Source: Pomphorhynchus laevis (Eukaryota; Acanthocephala; Palaeacanthocephala; Echinorhynchida; Pomphorhynchidae). From it: a DNA stretch of 64,000 nucleotides. The stretch covers positions 53,634 to 117,633 of the forward strand of contig WNNJ02002473.1 in NCBI GenBank assembly GCA_012934845.2. The letters run 5' to 3'. Positions 1 to 10,299 of the stretch are shown piece after piece; within the stretch, counting starts at the first letter, position 1, and each line of letters begins with the position of its first letter. The notes beneath the pieces were generated by a model that had not been told where the DNA came from, ran no database searches, and worked only from the letters and a program-made list of their open reading frames with translations. A program made the translations under genes and the position numbers.

Positions 1-226
1 TGATGTGGCAATGCCAGTGATCGACGATCGTCATCGTTCTCGTGGAGCATTCCAGAATTTGAAAGGACAGCATTATTTTCTTCTAGATTATTTCTACCAC
101 CTTGTGGAAAATCAATACTAACTGATGCGTCAGGAATACTAATGGTCTGAGAACCGACTCTAAAAATATCAGTATTTTGCATGTTTAGCAATGAGAGAAG
201 CTTCATTACAACGCTGCTCTTACGTT
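1..226 (-). CDS. Probable exon of an unrecognised host gene (partial)
   Basis: The minus strand is open from position 226 to the window edge in one frame. It is clearly less AT-rich than its surroundings. A pyrimidine-rich tract ending TTTTTTACAG gives a good splice acceptor, with the exon starting at 226. The reading includes KSSVVMKLLSLLNMQNTDIF and later SIPDASVSIDFPQGG, followed by an acidic DDDRR stretch, and is compatible with a cytosolic or nuclear protein. I recognise no domain. It lies downstream of the SR gene on the same strand. The donor at the end of the SR exon is in the wrong phase for a direct join, because the joined frame stops within three codons. It is therefore either a separate gene or needs a further exon that I cannot see. 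The exon call is moderate and the function is unknown. Confidence 0.45.
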
Positions 227-604
227 CTGTAAAAAACTTTTGTCGAATAAACACAATATTTAAAGAAATCTGCTAGAAAATTTAACTAAAAACATTAATC
301 GTCATAACTAAATTTTATTCGTTATTTGAGTGATCACTTCGAGTTATCAGATAGAGATAATAAATTATTCATTATTTGAGTGAATATTTGTAGACATTTA
401 TATACTACAATTTATAAAACTTAAACACCAAAATTCTTTCTTTTAAATAATTAATATTAAAAATAATATTTTTATTTTAAATAAATAAAACTATAATATT
501 ATACTATATTATCATCAAATATTGTTAGCATTTTATTAAAATTTAAGCTAAATTGAGGTTGATTACTAATTTTGTTAACATTTTGTTAAAAAAAGTAAAG
601 TTTT
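227..604. other. AT-rich intronic or intergenic sequence
   Basis: This is mostly A/T with short runs such as TTAATATTAAAAATAATATT. I see no gene or structured element in it. Confidence 0.5.
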
Positions 605-1583
605 TTTAATGTGGCAAATGCATACAACTGCGTGTTTACAAGCCCACAAAAGCGAAACAGATTAAAAAAGGTTAATCGTTTAGTAGCATCGATTTTAGTT
701 GATTTTTGAAAAATTAGAGCGAGAATGATGATCGCAGATGATCAGGTAGGGAATTCCAAATAAGAGAAGCAGCGATATGTCGGGATCGACGGTCGAAGTT
801 GGTTGAGTGAAGAGGTACGTTTAGCAGGAGAGAAACACAGGAACGTAGGTGAGTAGAAAGAGAGCGAAATTCACTTAGAGTTGGCAGATAGAGATAAGAA
901 GGAGAATTACAATGGAGAAGGCGATAAGTTAGACCAAGCAGACGAAAACGAACGCGATATTCAATACTTAGCCATCTAAGTTTTGATAAATATGAAGAGA
1001 TGTGATCGAATTTACAAAGTCGAAAAAGGATGCGCACATCAGTGTTAATGAAGCGCTGAAGAGGTTTAAGGGATGACTTTGAAGAGAAAACGAGAAGGCT
1101 AAGACAGTAATCAATACGTGGGTAAAGAACGGAGGAAATAAGAGATTTACATGAATTAAAATCTAGAGAATTTCTGACGAGACGAGTATCACGGAGAAGA
1201 ATATTTGAAAATCTAGTTTTAGCACGAATGAAGAGATCGAGATGCAAATTATTGTCTAAGTGAAAACCTAGAAATGCTAGTTTATCTACATCAGGAATAA
1301 TTGTGGTCTGAAAATACAGAGAAGGAAGAAAAACATAAACAGTAGAGGGTAAAATCCATACCACTTTAGATTTGGTAGGATTGAGGGACATGCGCAAATA
1401 AATTAGATGTTCTGATATAGCACGAAGGCAATTAGACGCGGATATGAAAAGTTGGCTTAGGGAATGAGGCGACGAGTGAGAATAAAGAAGTATATCATCA
1501 GCGAACTGCATTACTCTGAAGCAGAATTTATTAGTTATACAAGATAAATCTCAAAGAAGAAGCATAAATAGAATAGGGCCAAG
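605..1583 (-). mobile_element. LINE family A, 5'-truncated copy (RT C-terminal half)
   Basis: The minus strand carries a nearly continuous reading of about 266 codons from 1511 to 714. It starts at the reverse-transcriptase catalytic box (QFADDILLYS) and runs through the thumb region (LNPTKSKVVWILP, LAFLGFHLDNN, YPRIDYCLSLL) to a C-terminal SLIWNSLPDHLRSS. The 3' end at about 605 carries the family signature TTTGCCACATTAA, shared with the copies at 41790, 48390 and 50465. The 5' truncation falls at about 1583, just upstream of the FADD box, inside the segment equivalent to GPILFSLLLGDLS. The truncation is typical of target-primed reverse transcription. The long open frame suggests a fairly recent insertion. 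Clade assignment (Jockey or CR1-like) is inference. Confidence 0.85.
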
Positions 1584-3475
1584 TAACTAAAATGTCAAAT
1601 TTGTTTTTAGATATGCTGACCAAATATACTAGACCACTTTTCTAAAAAACGAAATGCCAAATGAGACAAGTCGCAACACCAAAACACATTATTTAAGCAG
1701 CTTTTAAAAAGGTCATTTATATTATTTTATATCTGAAAGCAAAACAGATAATTCTTTAATTGTTTTTTGTTTTGGCAAATAATTATTGCTGCGTTTCCAC
1801 AAATAAAATATCATCACTAAACAATAATAAAATAATTAGTAGCGTTTAAACATTGCATGGAAGCCTATGTAATAGAAAACAAAGTTTTGTTTCCGATCGC
1901 AGCGGATAGTGAAATATAAACATACTTTAGTGTTTTATTGATCTACCTTGAATTCAAAAAATTAATAAATGGATCAATATCAGATATTTTAATATATGAT
2001 ATATTTATTTTTTATTATATTAAGAAAATGAAATTAAGATTATATAAACAATGGCACATCGCATAATATACGTCAATGGAAATGTTCTCGGATTGATTCA
2101 AAATTGGTTTTATATTTTACATTATAAAAAAGAAAAGAATTATAATATAAGCGGAAAGAACTAACGAAATAAGTTGGCCCGTAACAATTATATTTTAAAT
2201 AAAAATCTAAAATTTTTATTAACATTAATCTTGTAAAAATGTAAGAAACTTTAAACTAACAAAATAAAATTATTAAATATTAAAAATTATTGAATAATTA
2301 ATTTGTTCTTCTAAATAAATTAAAAATTACAAGCAGTAAATAAAAAAGTATCTATTAAAAATGTTTATACTTATTTTAATTTATACTTTAAATTACAAAT
2401 TTTGCCTGGTAAAATGGTCTATCAGTAGGTGATACTTGATTTGTTACTGAGTTGACGTAGCCTAGCATGCTTTTCGCTCATTGATAAAAACCAGGACAGG
2501 AACCGCAATTATTCCTTAGTAAGTAATTATATAAGTGCTCCAATTTTTACTGTCTTTTAATGTAAAAAAGTCATCTTTTTAGATACTTTTGAACTTTCTA
2601 AGTATACAAAAATTTTAACTTTTATATTAAAAAACTTATATTAATTTATATTTTAACTTTTCAAGTATAAATCTTTTAACTTTACTTTTTTATAAAAAAT
2701 AAATATCAAATTTACAGATTATTAAGTTTTATAAAATGTAAGAAATTTTAAACTAACAAAATAAAATTATTGAATATTAGAAATTATTGAATAATTAATT
2801 TATAAATAAAAAAGTAAATAAATAAAGTAAAACAAAAAGTAAAGAAAAACAGTAAATAAAAAAGTATCTATTAAAAATGTTTATACTTATTTTAATTTAT
2901 ACTTTAAATTATGAACAAAATTTGCGATTTATAATTTCATTTTAAAAAATTAAATAAAAAGATACTGTTGATATTATCGACACAATGTTGGCAAGTAAAT
3001 AACCATTAAATTTTACAACATAATCATCGAAATCGGAAATACATTTATTAAATTTTATATTTCACTCGCTTCGACTTTATATTTAATTTAAAATAAACTT
3101 TATAAAAGTGCATTATTCATTTTAATATCAGTTAGCGAAAATAATAATCGATGATTTATAGTTGATATATATTGGTAATTTAGGTTTTACATGTAAGTTG
3201 TTTGTATAAATTATAAATTATAATTTATAAACTAAATTCTTAAATTACCAAATAAGCTAACTGAGTCTATTTAATATAATTATAAAATAAACAAAACATA
3301 CTAATGCAAAATCAAATTTAATAATTAAATAATAAAATAAATAATTGTTATTTAAAAATTCTAAATTGATATATGTGTATTCAGTAATCGAAAATTGTTA
3401 ATTCTAAAAATTTTATTTAATGCATTATATTTTATATTATATGGTATGCATGAATGCTCATGCAAAAATATGTTT
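1584..3475. repeat. AT-rich tract with a duplicated block of about 170 bp
   Basis: Positions 2235-2400 and 2733-2913 are diverged direct copies. Both start AAAATGTAAGAAA and end with the same run TTTATACTTATTTTAATTTA. The second copy has a small internal expansion rich in AAATAAATAAAG. The rest is featureless A/T. No gene is visible. Confidence 0.6.
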
Positions 3476-3960
3476 CTTGTAAATTTAAATGTCATCTTTA
3501 CGATATAAATTAATAGTAGTTTAAGTTAATGTTAATTTAATGTTCATATCTAGATATATACCTTCTTTATCATTAATATTATTTTTGTTAAGAATAAGGC
3601 TATCTGGATAAATTTGTTCGCTTATTGAATAAAAATTAATAGAATTAAATACACATATATCATCAATGTGAACCTAGGTGTTATTGGATTTTTATGTAAT
3701 TTCTGTTTATATCAATATATCGAAACATATTTCATATATTTGTATAGTTTAGATTTAGTTTTTAAACAGTTATGAACAAATTCATATTCTATAAAGCTTA
3801 AAAACAAGTCAACTATAATTGGGCTACTATTACTTCCCATTAAAATATCTTTTATTTGTCTAAATATAGATGTCCATACCTTTAAATAATTTTGATTTAT
3901 TAAAATATTTAAGTATTCTAGTAATTCTATTTTTAATTTTAAAGAAGTAAAGGAATCAGT
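3476..3960 (-). mobile_element. Reverse-transcriptase fossil, YIDD type (Penelope-like or related)
   Basis: The minus strand conceptually reads ELLEYLNILINQNYLKVWT, then DILMGSNSSPIIVDLFLSF, the catalytic segment and LILNKNNINDKEGIYLDMN. The order (finger motif, MGSN box, YIDD-type box, YLDMNIK) matches a family of YIDD reverse transcriptases that I associate with Penelope-like elements. The family name is from memory, and the match rests on motif order only. The fossil is old, short and AT-degraded. A second copy of the same part lies at 4088-4400, and fragments on the other strand lie at 13065-13235. Confidence 0.5.
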
Positions 3961-4087
3961 TATTCTTAATGCCCTCTATTCCTTATTCTGATACTCGTCT
4001 GTTATTTATTAGTCAACTCATAAAAATGGACTTTTTAAATTCTAATTTTTTATTTTAACTTGATATAAGTTATATAAAAAGAGTGTT

Positions 4088-4400
4088 TCTTGTAAATTAA
4101 AATATGTCATCTATACGAAATAAATTAATAGTAGTTTTAGTTAATGTTAATTTAATGTTCATGTCTAGATATATATCTTCTTTATCATTAATATTGGTTT
4201 TGTTAAGAATAAGGCTACCTGAATAAATTTGTTCGCTTTCTGAATAAAAATTATTAAAATTAATAATTTTCGATTACTGAATACACATATATCATCAATA
4301 TATCGAAACATATATTTCATATCTTTATATAATTTAGATTTATTTTTTAAACAGTTATGAACAAATTCATATTCTTGATTTTTAATAGGTTTTAATATGT
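4088..4400 (-). mobile_element. Second copy of the YIDD reverse-transcriptase fossil
   Basis: This is a diverged duplicate of 3476-3795. It contains the clearer catalytic reading FRYIDDICVFSNRK, followed by SLILNKTNINDKEDIYLDMN. It sits directly downstream of the SR exon on the same strand. The two copies are in direct orientation about 600 bp apart, which suggests either a local tandem duplication or two insertions of one family. The whole is an old remnant with no usable open frame. Confidence 0.5.
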
Positions 4401-4427
4401 ATATGTAAATACTTTATAAACATTAAA

Positions 4428-4435
4428 ACTTACAG
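4428..4435 (-). promoter_or_regulatory. Consensus splice donor overlapping the SR gene stop codon
   Basis: The minus strand reads AATCT|GTAAGT, and the TAA of the SR reading frame (4432-4430) lies within the donor. If spliced, the exon would end at 4434 and the protein would gain an alternative C-terminus. If unspliced, translation ends here. Only the sequence match supports this. Confidence 0.4.
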
Positions 4436-5079
4436 ATTAGTGGATGAATTCGTATATACTTCACTGTTGGATCTATGACGCCGGCGTTTCCTCTTTCTTC
4501 TATCATCAGAATTGTCCTTGGTGTGATCATCAGAATGTGCCACTAATTGAATAGAATTTTGCATTGAATCGTGATTATCAGCCAACGATGGTTGTACAAT
4601 ATGAGTATTACCTGTTAATGATGGTAAGCCCATTTGAAAAGCTGCACTTGCAGCCGCATATGGGTCAAATGCAGCAGCTGAATATGGAAATGGTGGCATA
4701 AACCCTCCGGCAGTTGTTCCGGTAAGCATTGCTGGAAGCTGCATACCAGCAGGAGAAAAGTGAGCTGGTATTCTCGAATCCATAGATAGAGATCGTCTGC
4801 TTTCATTTGACCTTGATCTTGGATATCGTTTTTGATTATAATAGCTATTATGATGCCGACGGCGATTAGGTGATCTATATTGCGTGGTATGTCTGTTTGT
4901 ATAATTGTTATGGCGACGGACATGCTTCGCATTTCTTTGTTGCAGATTAAAATGCTGATGAGTGTTGCTACTGTGATGTTGTCTGCGATCAAAATTATTT
5001 GCTTTCCGCAAATCTGTCGGAAGTCGATTATCTCGTCTTGCAAATTCAACACGTATTCTAGCACCGTTGACGTTTTTAC
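4430..5079 (-). CDS. SR-type RNA-binding protein, second coding exon
   Basis: The acceptor TTTTTCAG ends at 5080 and the exon begins GT AAA AAC. This completes the split glycine codon from the exon at 12198 in the correct phase. It supplies the last RRM strand (KNVNGARIRVEFARRDN), a basic His/Asn/Arg-rich segment with SR-like RYPRSRSNESRRS, a hydrophobic Pro/Ala/Gly-rich stretch (FMPPFPYSAAAFDPYAAASAAF) and a C-terminal RKRKRRRHRS cluster that could act as a nuclear signal. With the first exon the protein is 285 residues. The family (one RRM plus RS-type tail) regulates pre-mRNA splicing in the nucleus. The RS dipeptides are few, so it could also be another RRM protein with a basic tail. The stop overlaps a perfect donor sequence. 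Confidence 0.8.
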
Positions 5080-5083
5080 CTGA

Positions 5084-6282
5084 AAAATATTAACACTCGT
5101 TTGATGAATTGTAATAAATTATTTCGACCGATTTGTTCTAAATGGCTTTACATAAGCAAATACGTAAATTTAGAACATTTTCAAAAATGGATAATCAAAG
5201 AATTTCTTCTTTAAATAAAAATTAAATCCTGCAGTTAACCAATTTAAATACACAATCTGATATGATTGACATATTCTTTTCAACTTTAATTTAATTGTAT
5301 ATGGCGTTTAAACATCGATAGAAAGAATAAAAAAATTATTTTAAATAATTTTAATAATTTTATTATATAATTTTTTATTCTTTCTCTCGATGCTATTTAA
5401 TATATACTATTAAATATACTATTATATTATACTATTATTAGTATAATAATAGTATACTATTTAATAGCGCATCGAATGCATCATTGAACCGATTTTTCTT
5501 GGTAATTTACTTAACTAAGCTACATTTAAATAAATGCGATTTTTATGGCTGCTGGTCTATATAAAATTCTATTCAATTAGATTGTTGTAAAATATATTAG
5601 AATTTCTAAATTTATTATTTTGACAGAAGCCCAATGCGAATAACACTTTGTATGTTATATGGAATATAATATGTACATGGAATATAATATATTATATATA
5701 TTATATAATATAATATATAATAAAATATAATATATAATTATATTATTAAATAATCATATTATTATAATTCATAATATAAATTATATAATATATAATTTAT
5801 ATGGACTATAATACATCCGATATTACTTTGTTAATTAATTAGAGGAATATGATACAGCGACAAATTCAAATGATTCCTAAAATTTTGAAATATGCAGCTA
5901 GAAATATGTGGTCAAATTTCAATGTTAAAGACAATCAGTTTCTTTAAAATGATGAAACTGAAATTACATATATAACAAATCCATCAATAATCCGAACACC
6001 TAAAACACAGACGATTTCTAGCATAATATCTTCAATATAATTTTTTGATTTTAAAACGTTTAATTCTTACCTAAGCAGGTGTAAACTTCTATTTTCTTAA
6101 TTCGTTAAATATAGAAACAAAAGGTTGAATAGTAAAATGCAATCGTTTACTCCCCAACCGAGCAGTTTTTCACGGTTTATTAATGTTTATAAATGCCACC
6201 ATATTTTTTACTCGATGTGATTCCAACTGTTGGTTATTCAACGCTCAAAATGCCTTGTAAATAGTAGAAGCGAGCAATAGCA
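5084..6282. other. SR intron, AT-rich, no gene seen
   Basis: Alternating AT stretches (5390-5470, 5640-5800) could form cruciforms. No coding or mobile-element signature was found. Confidence 0.45.
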
Positions 6283-6542
6283 TATTTTGAAGGTTTCTTG
6301 GACGCCAATCTTGCAAGTGGAATGGATTTTGTTCGTATGAAATTTTACTTTAGCAATGAAGTAAAAATTGAAATGAGAGAGATGACAGAAATATGACGAT
6401 TTTGTTATATCTTCATTACACAATCGTTAGACTCTTTTAATGCTTCGATTTGAAATACTCTACTGAGTTGTTTTGTCTTGAAGTAAAAAATCACTGTCTC
6501 TTTGTGACAGTTTGTGTTCATACATCAGTGATAAGGGCCAGA
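6283..6542. repeat. 260-bp direct repeat, left copy
   Basis: This matches 7371-7630 without indels at a constant offset of 1088 bp, with about six mismatches. It starts TATTTTGAAGGTTTC and ends AGTGATAAGGGCCAGA. It has no clear coding content. The two copies flank about 830 bp of non-coding sequence. They could be ends of a small non-autonomous element or a local segmental duplication. I see no TG...CA termini or target duplication that would settle it. Confidence 0.85.
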
Positions 6543-7370
6543 GTTAAAGGTCGTTATATATATGATAATTATAACCTATTACAGTGAGGATCAAAGGATT
6601 ATTTTAAGGTCGTTGTATATATTGACAATAATAGACCAATTTTGTCGATTAACGGATGTTGGCTAGGTCAATTCGTCAAATGGCGACCATTTTAAACATC
6701 TTTGAAGTAGTGATTGATGTATAATACTTATATAGTCAGTCGCTTGTTGATGTCCGATGGATCACGACATCGTCCGTTATCAATGGGTACTTGAATCGTA
6801 GATAAATTGACAGATTATTGAGAAAATTGCTAAAATGCACACTGAAACTTTGTGAAAGGCATGCAGATGCAAGTAATTATATTTTACGATTGGTCACTCA
6901 TTACTTGTAGTGCTGTGAATTTAAAAAAACAAATACAAAAACAATTTTAAAATAATAAGATACAAATTGATGGTATTGAGCAAATTGAAATTTACCATAA
7001 TTGTGGATGAGGAATTGTGTCCAAAAGCAAACATATTGTAAGAATGCAAAGATAAAACTTTTATTAGAATGTTTTATGGCATAAACACTGATTTTACTTG
7101 AAGACAATCCAACGAAGTAAAAAAGGCTGAATGCGGACAATATCTTTATATATGATTTTATCCATATAAAATATGTGAGCTTAGAGCATTTGATTTACGT
7201 GACAGTTTAATGTATTTGATTATATTGCGCGGAATATTGTTTCAATGTTAGGCACATCTCGTATTGATGGGGAATCATTCAAACATTGATTACAATCGTA
7301 TCCACTGATGGGCAAAATAAACTGAGATTGCGTTAGACAAAACGACATCTTCGAATACGCTTTGCAAGAA
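6543..7370. other. Spacer between the two 260-bp direct repeats
   Basis: A short motif AAGGTCGTT(G/A)TATATAT occurs twice near 6550 and 6607. An open stretch of about 79 codons on the minus strand (7140-6901) shows no recognisable domain and is probably chance. Confidence 0.4.
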
Positions 7371-7630
7371 TATTTTAAAGGTTTCTTAGACGCCAATCTT
7401 GCAAGTGGAATGGATTTTGTTCGTATGAAATTTTACTCAAGCAATGAAGTAGAAATTGAAATGAGAGAGATGACAGAAATATGACGATTTTGTTATATCT
7501 TCATTACACAATCGTTAGACTCTTTTAATGCTTCGATTTGAAATACTCTACTGAGTTGTTTTGTCTTGAAGTAAAAAATCGCTGTCTCTTTGTGACAGTT
7601 TGTGTTCATACATCAGTGATAAGGGCCAGA
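7371..7630. repeat. 260-bp direct repeat, right copy
   Basis: This is the partner of 6283-6542, about 98 percent identical by eye. The low divergence against an otherwise decayed background suggests that the duplication is recent. Confidence 0.85.
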
Positions 7631-8059
7631 CTAATAGCGTCGACAGCTGATACTATTTTGATTTGAACGTATTCGTTGGATCTGAGCTCAATAAAAGGTG
7701 TTGACGTTTAGAGATAATCTGTTAGTGGCACTTTAACAAGAGACATTCGATAACAAGACGCGTAAACAAGCTTTGGCTATTTAAAATTAAACGTAAATTA
7801 CTAATGTTTTCTTTGCAGCTAGTTCGCTGATTAAAACTAGTACCACATATGTGCCATTTAAACATATCACCTCCATTAGTAGATGTTTTACTGATCTTCG
7901 CAATACGTATTACAGATATTGCTAGAATTTAAAACATAACCAATCAAACAGTCTTCAGAATTTGATTTCTTCTTTCAACTTATCGTTTTACGATAAAATC
8001 ATAAACGATCAAATTTATAAAAGAGATTATGCATACATAATTAATCAATTCAAAAAAGT

Positions 8060-9690
8060 TAAGCAGTTCCTCCTGATGACCTCTAATTCTTATCCTGATA
8101 AAACGTCTGTTATTTATTAGTCAATTCATAAGAATGACGTATATTTTAATTTTCAATTTTTTTATTTTAACTTGATTTAAGTTATAGAAAATCTAAAAAC
8201 AATTATTTATTTTATTATTTAATTATAAAATTTTGATCCATTGATTTTGCATTATTTATTATTATCTATTTTTATTTATTATTTTATAATATAATAGTAT
8301 AATATATAAATTGTATATATCATAAAAATTGACTTTTATTTTAAATTTCAATTTTAAATTTAAATTTGATATTATTTATATAAAATCTTATAAAAATTAT
8401 TTTATTATTTAATTATTAAATTTTGATTAAGCATTATTATGCTTTGTTTATTATATAATTATTTCAAATACGCAGACTCAGTTAGCTGATTTGATTTACA
8501 CAAATCTAAATTATATATAATCCTAAGGTTGTAATATTTATTTATTCTTATTCATATTAGTTTGCCGCGTTGTTATGTTGGGTTTTGGATACTGAAAACA
8601 TATCAGTTTCTCTTGATAACATCTTATCTTTATAATAATACATCGTATATTATTTATTAATCAATTCAAAGTTTAATTATTTTTTTTACTTTATATAAAT
8701 CCAAATTATATAAATTCTTATATATTTAATTATTATTTAAAAATACAAAGACTTAAAAGAGTCTTAAAAGTTACAGAAAAAAATTGTATAGTTTGTGATA
8801 TTTCAGTATCGTTAAGTTGGAAGGTTTCCGTCTCGAGCGACCTCTAACAGGCACGCTGCAAAGTATTTTACTTATTATTATAAATTATTATAAAATAATT
8901 TATTATTAATAATTTATTATTATAAATTATTATAAACATATAATAAATTCTTAATAATCATGTGTTTCTTTAAATATATGTTCTTATTTGGAGTGTATTT
9001 TCATATGAATGTATTTGCATTTATCTGGAAGAACTGCAGTAACATAGCAGTTCCTCCTGATGACCGTTAATCTTAATTCTGATACATCGTATCAGAATTA
9101 ATAAATGATGTATAATAAATAATATACTTTGTATTAGAATAAGATACTAGATAGTTTTATCAGAGGAAATACATCATTAGCATGTATTTGGCCCCGCTGA
9201 TATGTTGGGTAGAGGAGTTAGGGGCCGAAACCTGATAGCATAGTAGTTCCTCCTGATGACCTCTAATTCTTATTCTGATACAACGTCTGTTATTTATTAG
9301 TCAATTCATAAAAATGACTTTTTAAATTTCATTTTTTATTTTAACTTGATTTAAATTATAGAAAATCTAAAAACAATTAATTTTATTATTTAATTATTAA
9401 ATTTTGATTTAGAATTATTATGTTTTGTTATTTTATATTTATAGTAAATACTTGGACTCAGTTAGATGATTTAATCATCATTTTCAGCAAATTGTGACGT
9501 CAGGAATGGCGAGCTGAAAGAAAAAGAAAACAAACATCATCAGCTCACCATCCCTGACGTCATAATTTGCTGAAAATGAGAGTTATTAATATAAACTTTG
9601 GAAGAACTGCAGTAACATAGCAGTTCCTCCTGATGACCGTTAATCTTAATTCTGATACATCGTATATTATTTATTATTCAATTCATAAAA
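8060..9690 (+). repeat. Dispersed short repeat with GTTCCTCCTGATGACC core
   Basis: Copies share GCAGTTCCTCCTGATGACC, then CTAATTCTTATTCTGATAC and TATTATTTATTAGTCAATTC. They lie at about 8065-8150, 8600-8685 (diverged), 9045-9125, 9240-9330 and 9610-9690, with a weaker copy near 3960-4035. Spacing is irregular, so this is a dispersed family rather than a simple satellite. I found no terminal inverted repeats. All copies are in the same orientation inside or just beyond the SR intron. Confidence 0.65.
9478..9579. repeat. 102-bp hairpin with a TGACGTCA palindrome in each arm
   Basis: The arms 9478-9517 and 9540-9579 are inverted copies of 40 bp with three mismatches, around a 22-bp A-rich loop. 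Each arm contains TGACGTCA (9495-9502 and 9555-9562), the consensus cAMP-response element. It lies in the large SR intron. It could be a minimal MITE, a pre-miRNA-like hairpin or a palindromic duplication. Confidence 0.75.
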
Positions 9691-10216
9691 ATTGAATTTA
9701 AAAAATTCGTTTTTAAAATTAATAAAGGAATGTAACAGTATGAAGCCTTATTAAAAAATTCTTACTTTTAATTAAAAATTAAAGGTAAGAATTAGAGGTA
9801 AGAATTTTTTAAAATTCTTACTTTAAAAAATTCTTACCTTAAAAAATCTAAATTAGAAAATCTTTAGATTAAAATATTTATAAATTTTTATTTTTGTGTA
9901 GTACAAAATACGTAGATTCACCTATTTTGATATGATGAAACCTCATTTGTAAAAGCAAAAACTGAAAATAACAAAACAAAATCTTATCTAAGAAAATAAT
10001 GTTCAAATTTTTAATACCTTAAATTTTATTTGAAATATGCGGGTCAAATTGGTGTAAATTAAAAAAGTGCAAAATAGTTTAAAAATAATCAAATGACGTG
10101 ATATAATAATAATCTAAAGATGACATTCGCATGATTTTCAGCAATCAGAAACGCCCTTAAACAGACAAAATACTGTGAATAAATACTAAACCTATAATCT
10201 TCTTCCATTTCAAATA

Positions 10217-10290
10217 TATAGTTATTATAAAGAAACAGAAATTATCCTTTAAAGGATAATTTCTGGTTCTTTGTTCCTGTAATAACTATA
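10217..10290. repeat. 74-bp hairpin
   Basis: The central 30 bp is a perfect palindrome (CAGAAATTATCCTTT and its complement). Outer arms TATAGTTATTA and TAATAACTATA pair again after a small bulge. The size and bulge pattern resemble a pre-miRNA or a very short MITE. No function can be assigned from sequence. Confidence 0.65.
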
Positions 10291-10299
10291 CAAAATACT

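Noticed and set aside
4615-5064. Alternative minus-strand frame of 149 codons over the SR exon
   Set aside because: It overlaps the SR frame, which has matching splice phase and completes the RRM; the other frame is a shadow.
6901-7140. Minus-strand open frame of 79 codons between the 260-bp repeats
   Set aside because: Composition is that of translated AT-rich DNA, rich in Phe, Tyr and Lys, with no domain or splice signals.
6283-7630. Small LTR element
   Set aside because: Direct repeats are present, but I see no TG...CA ends, primer-binding site, polypurine tract or target duplication.
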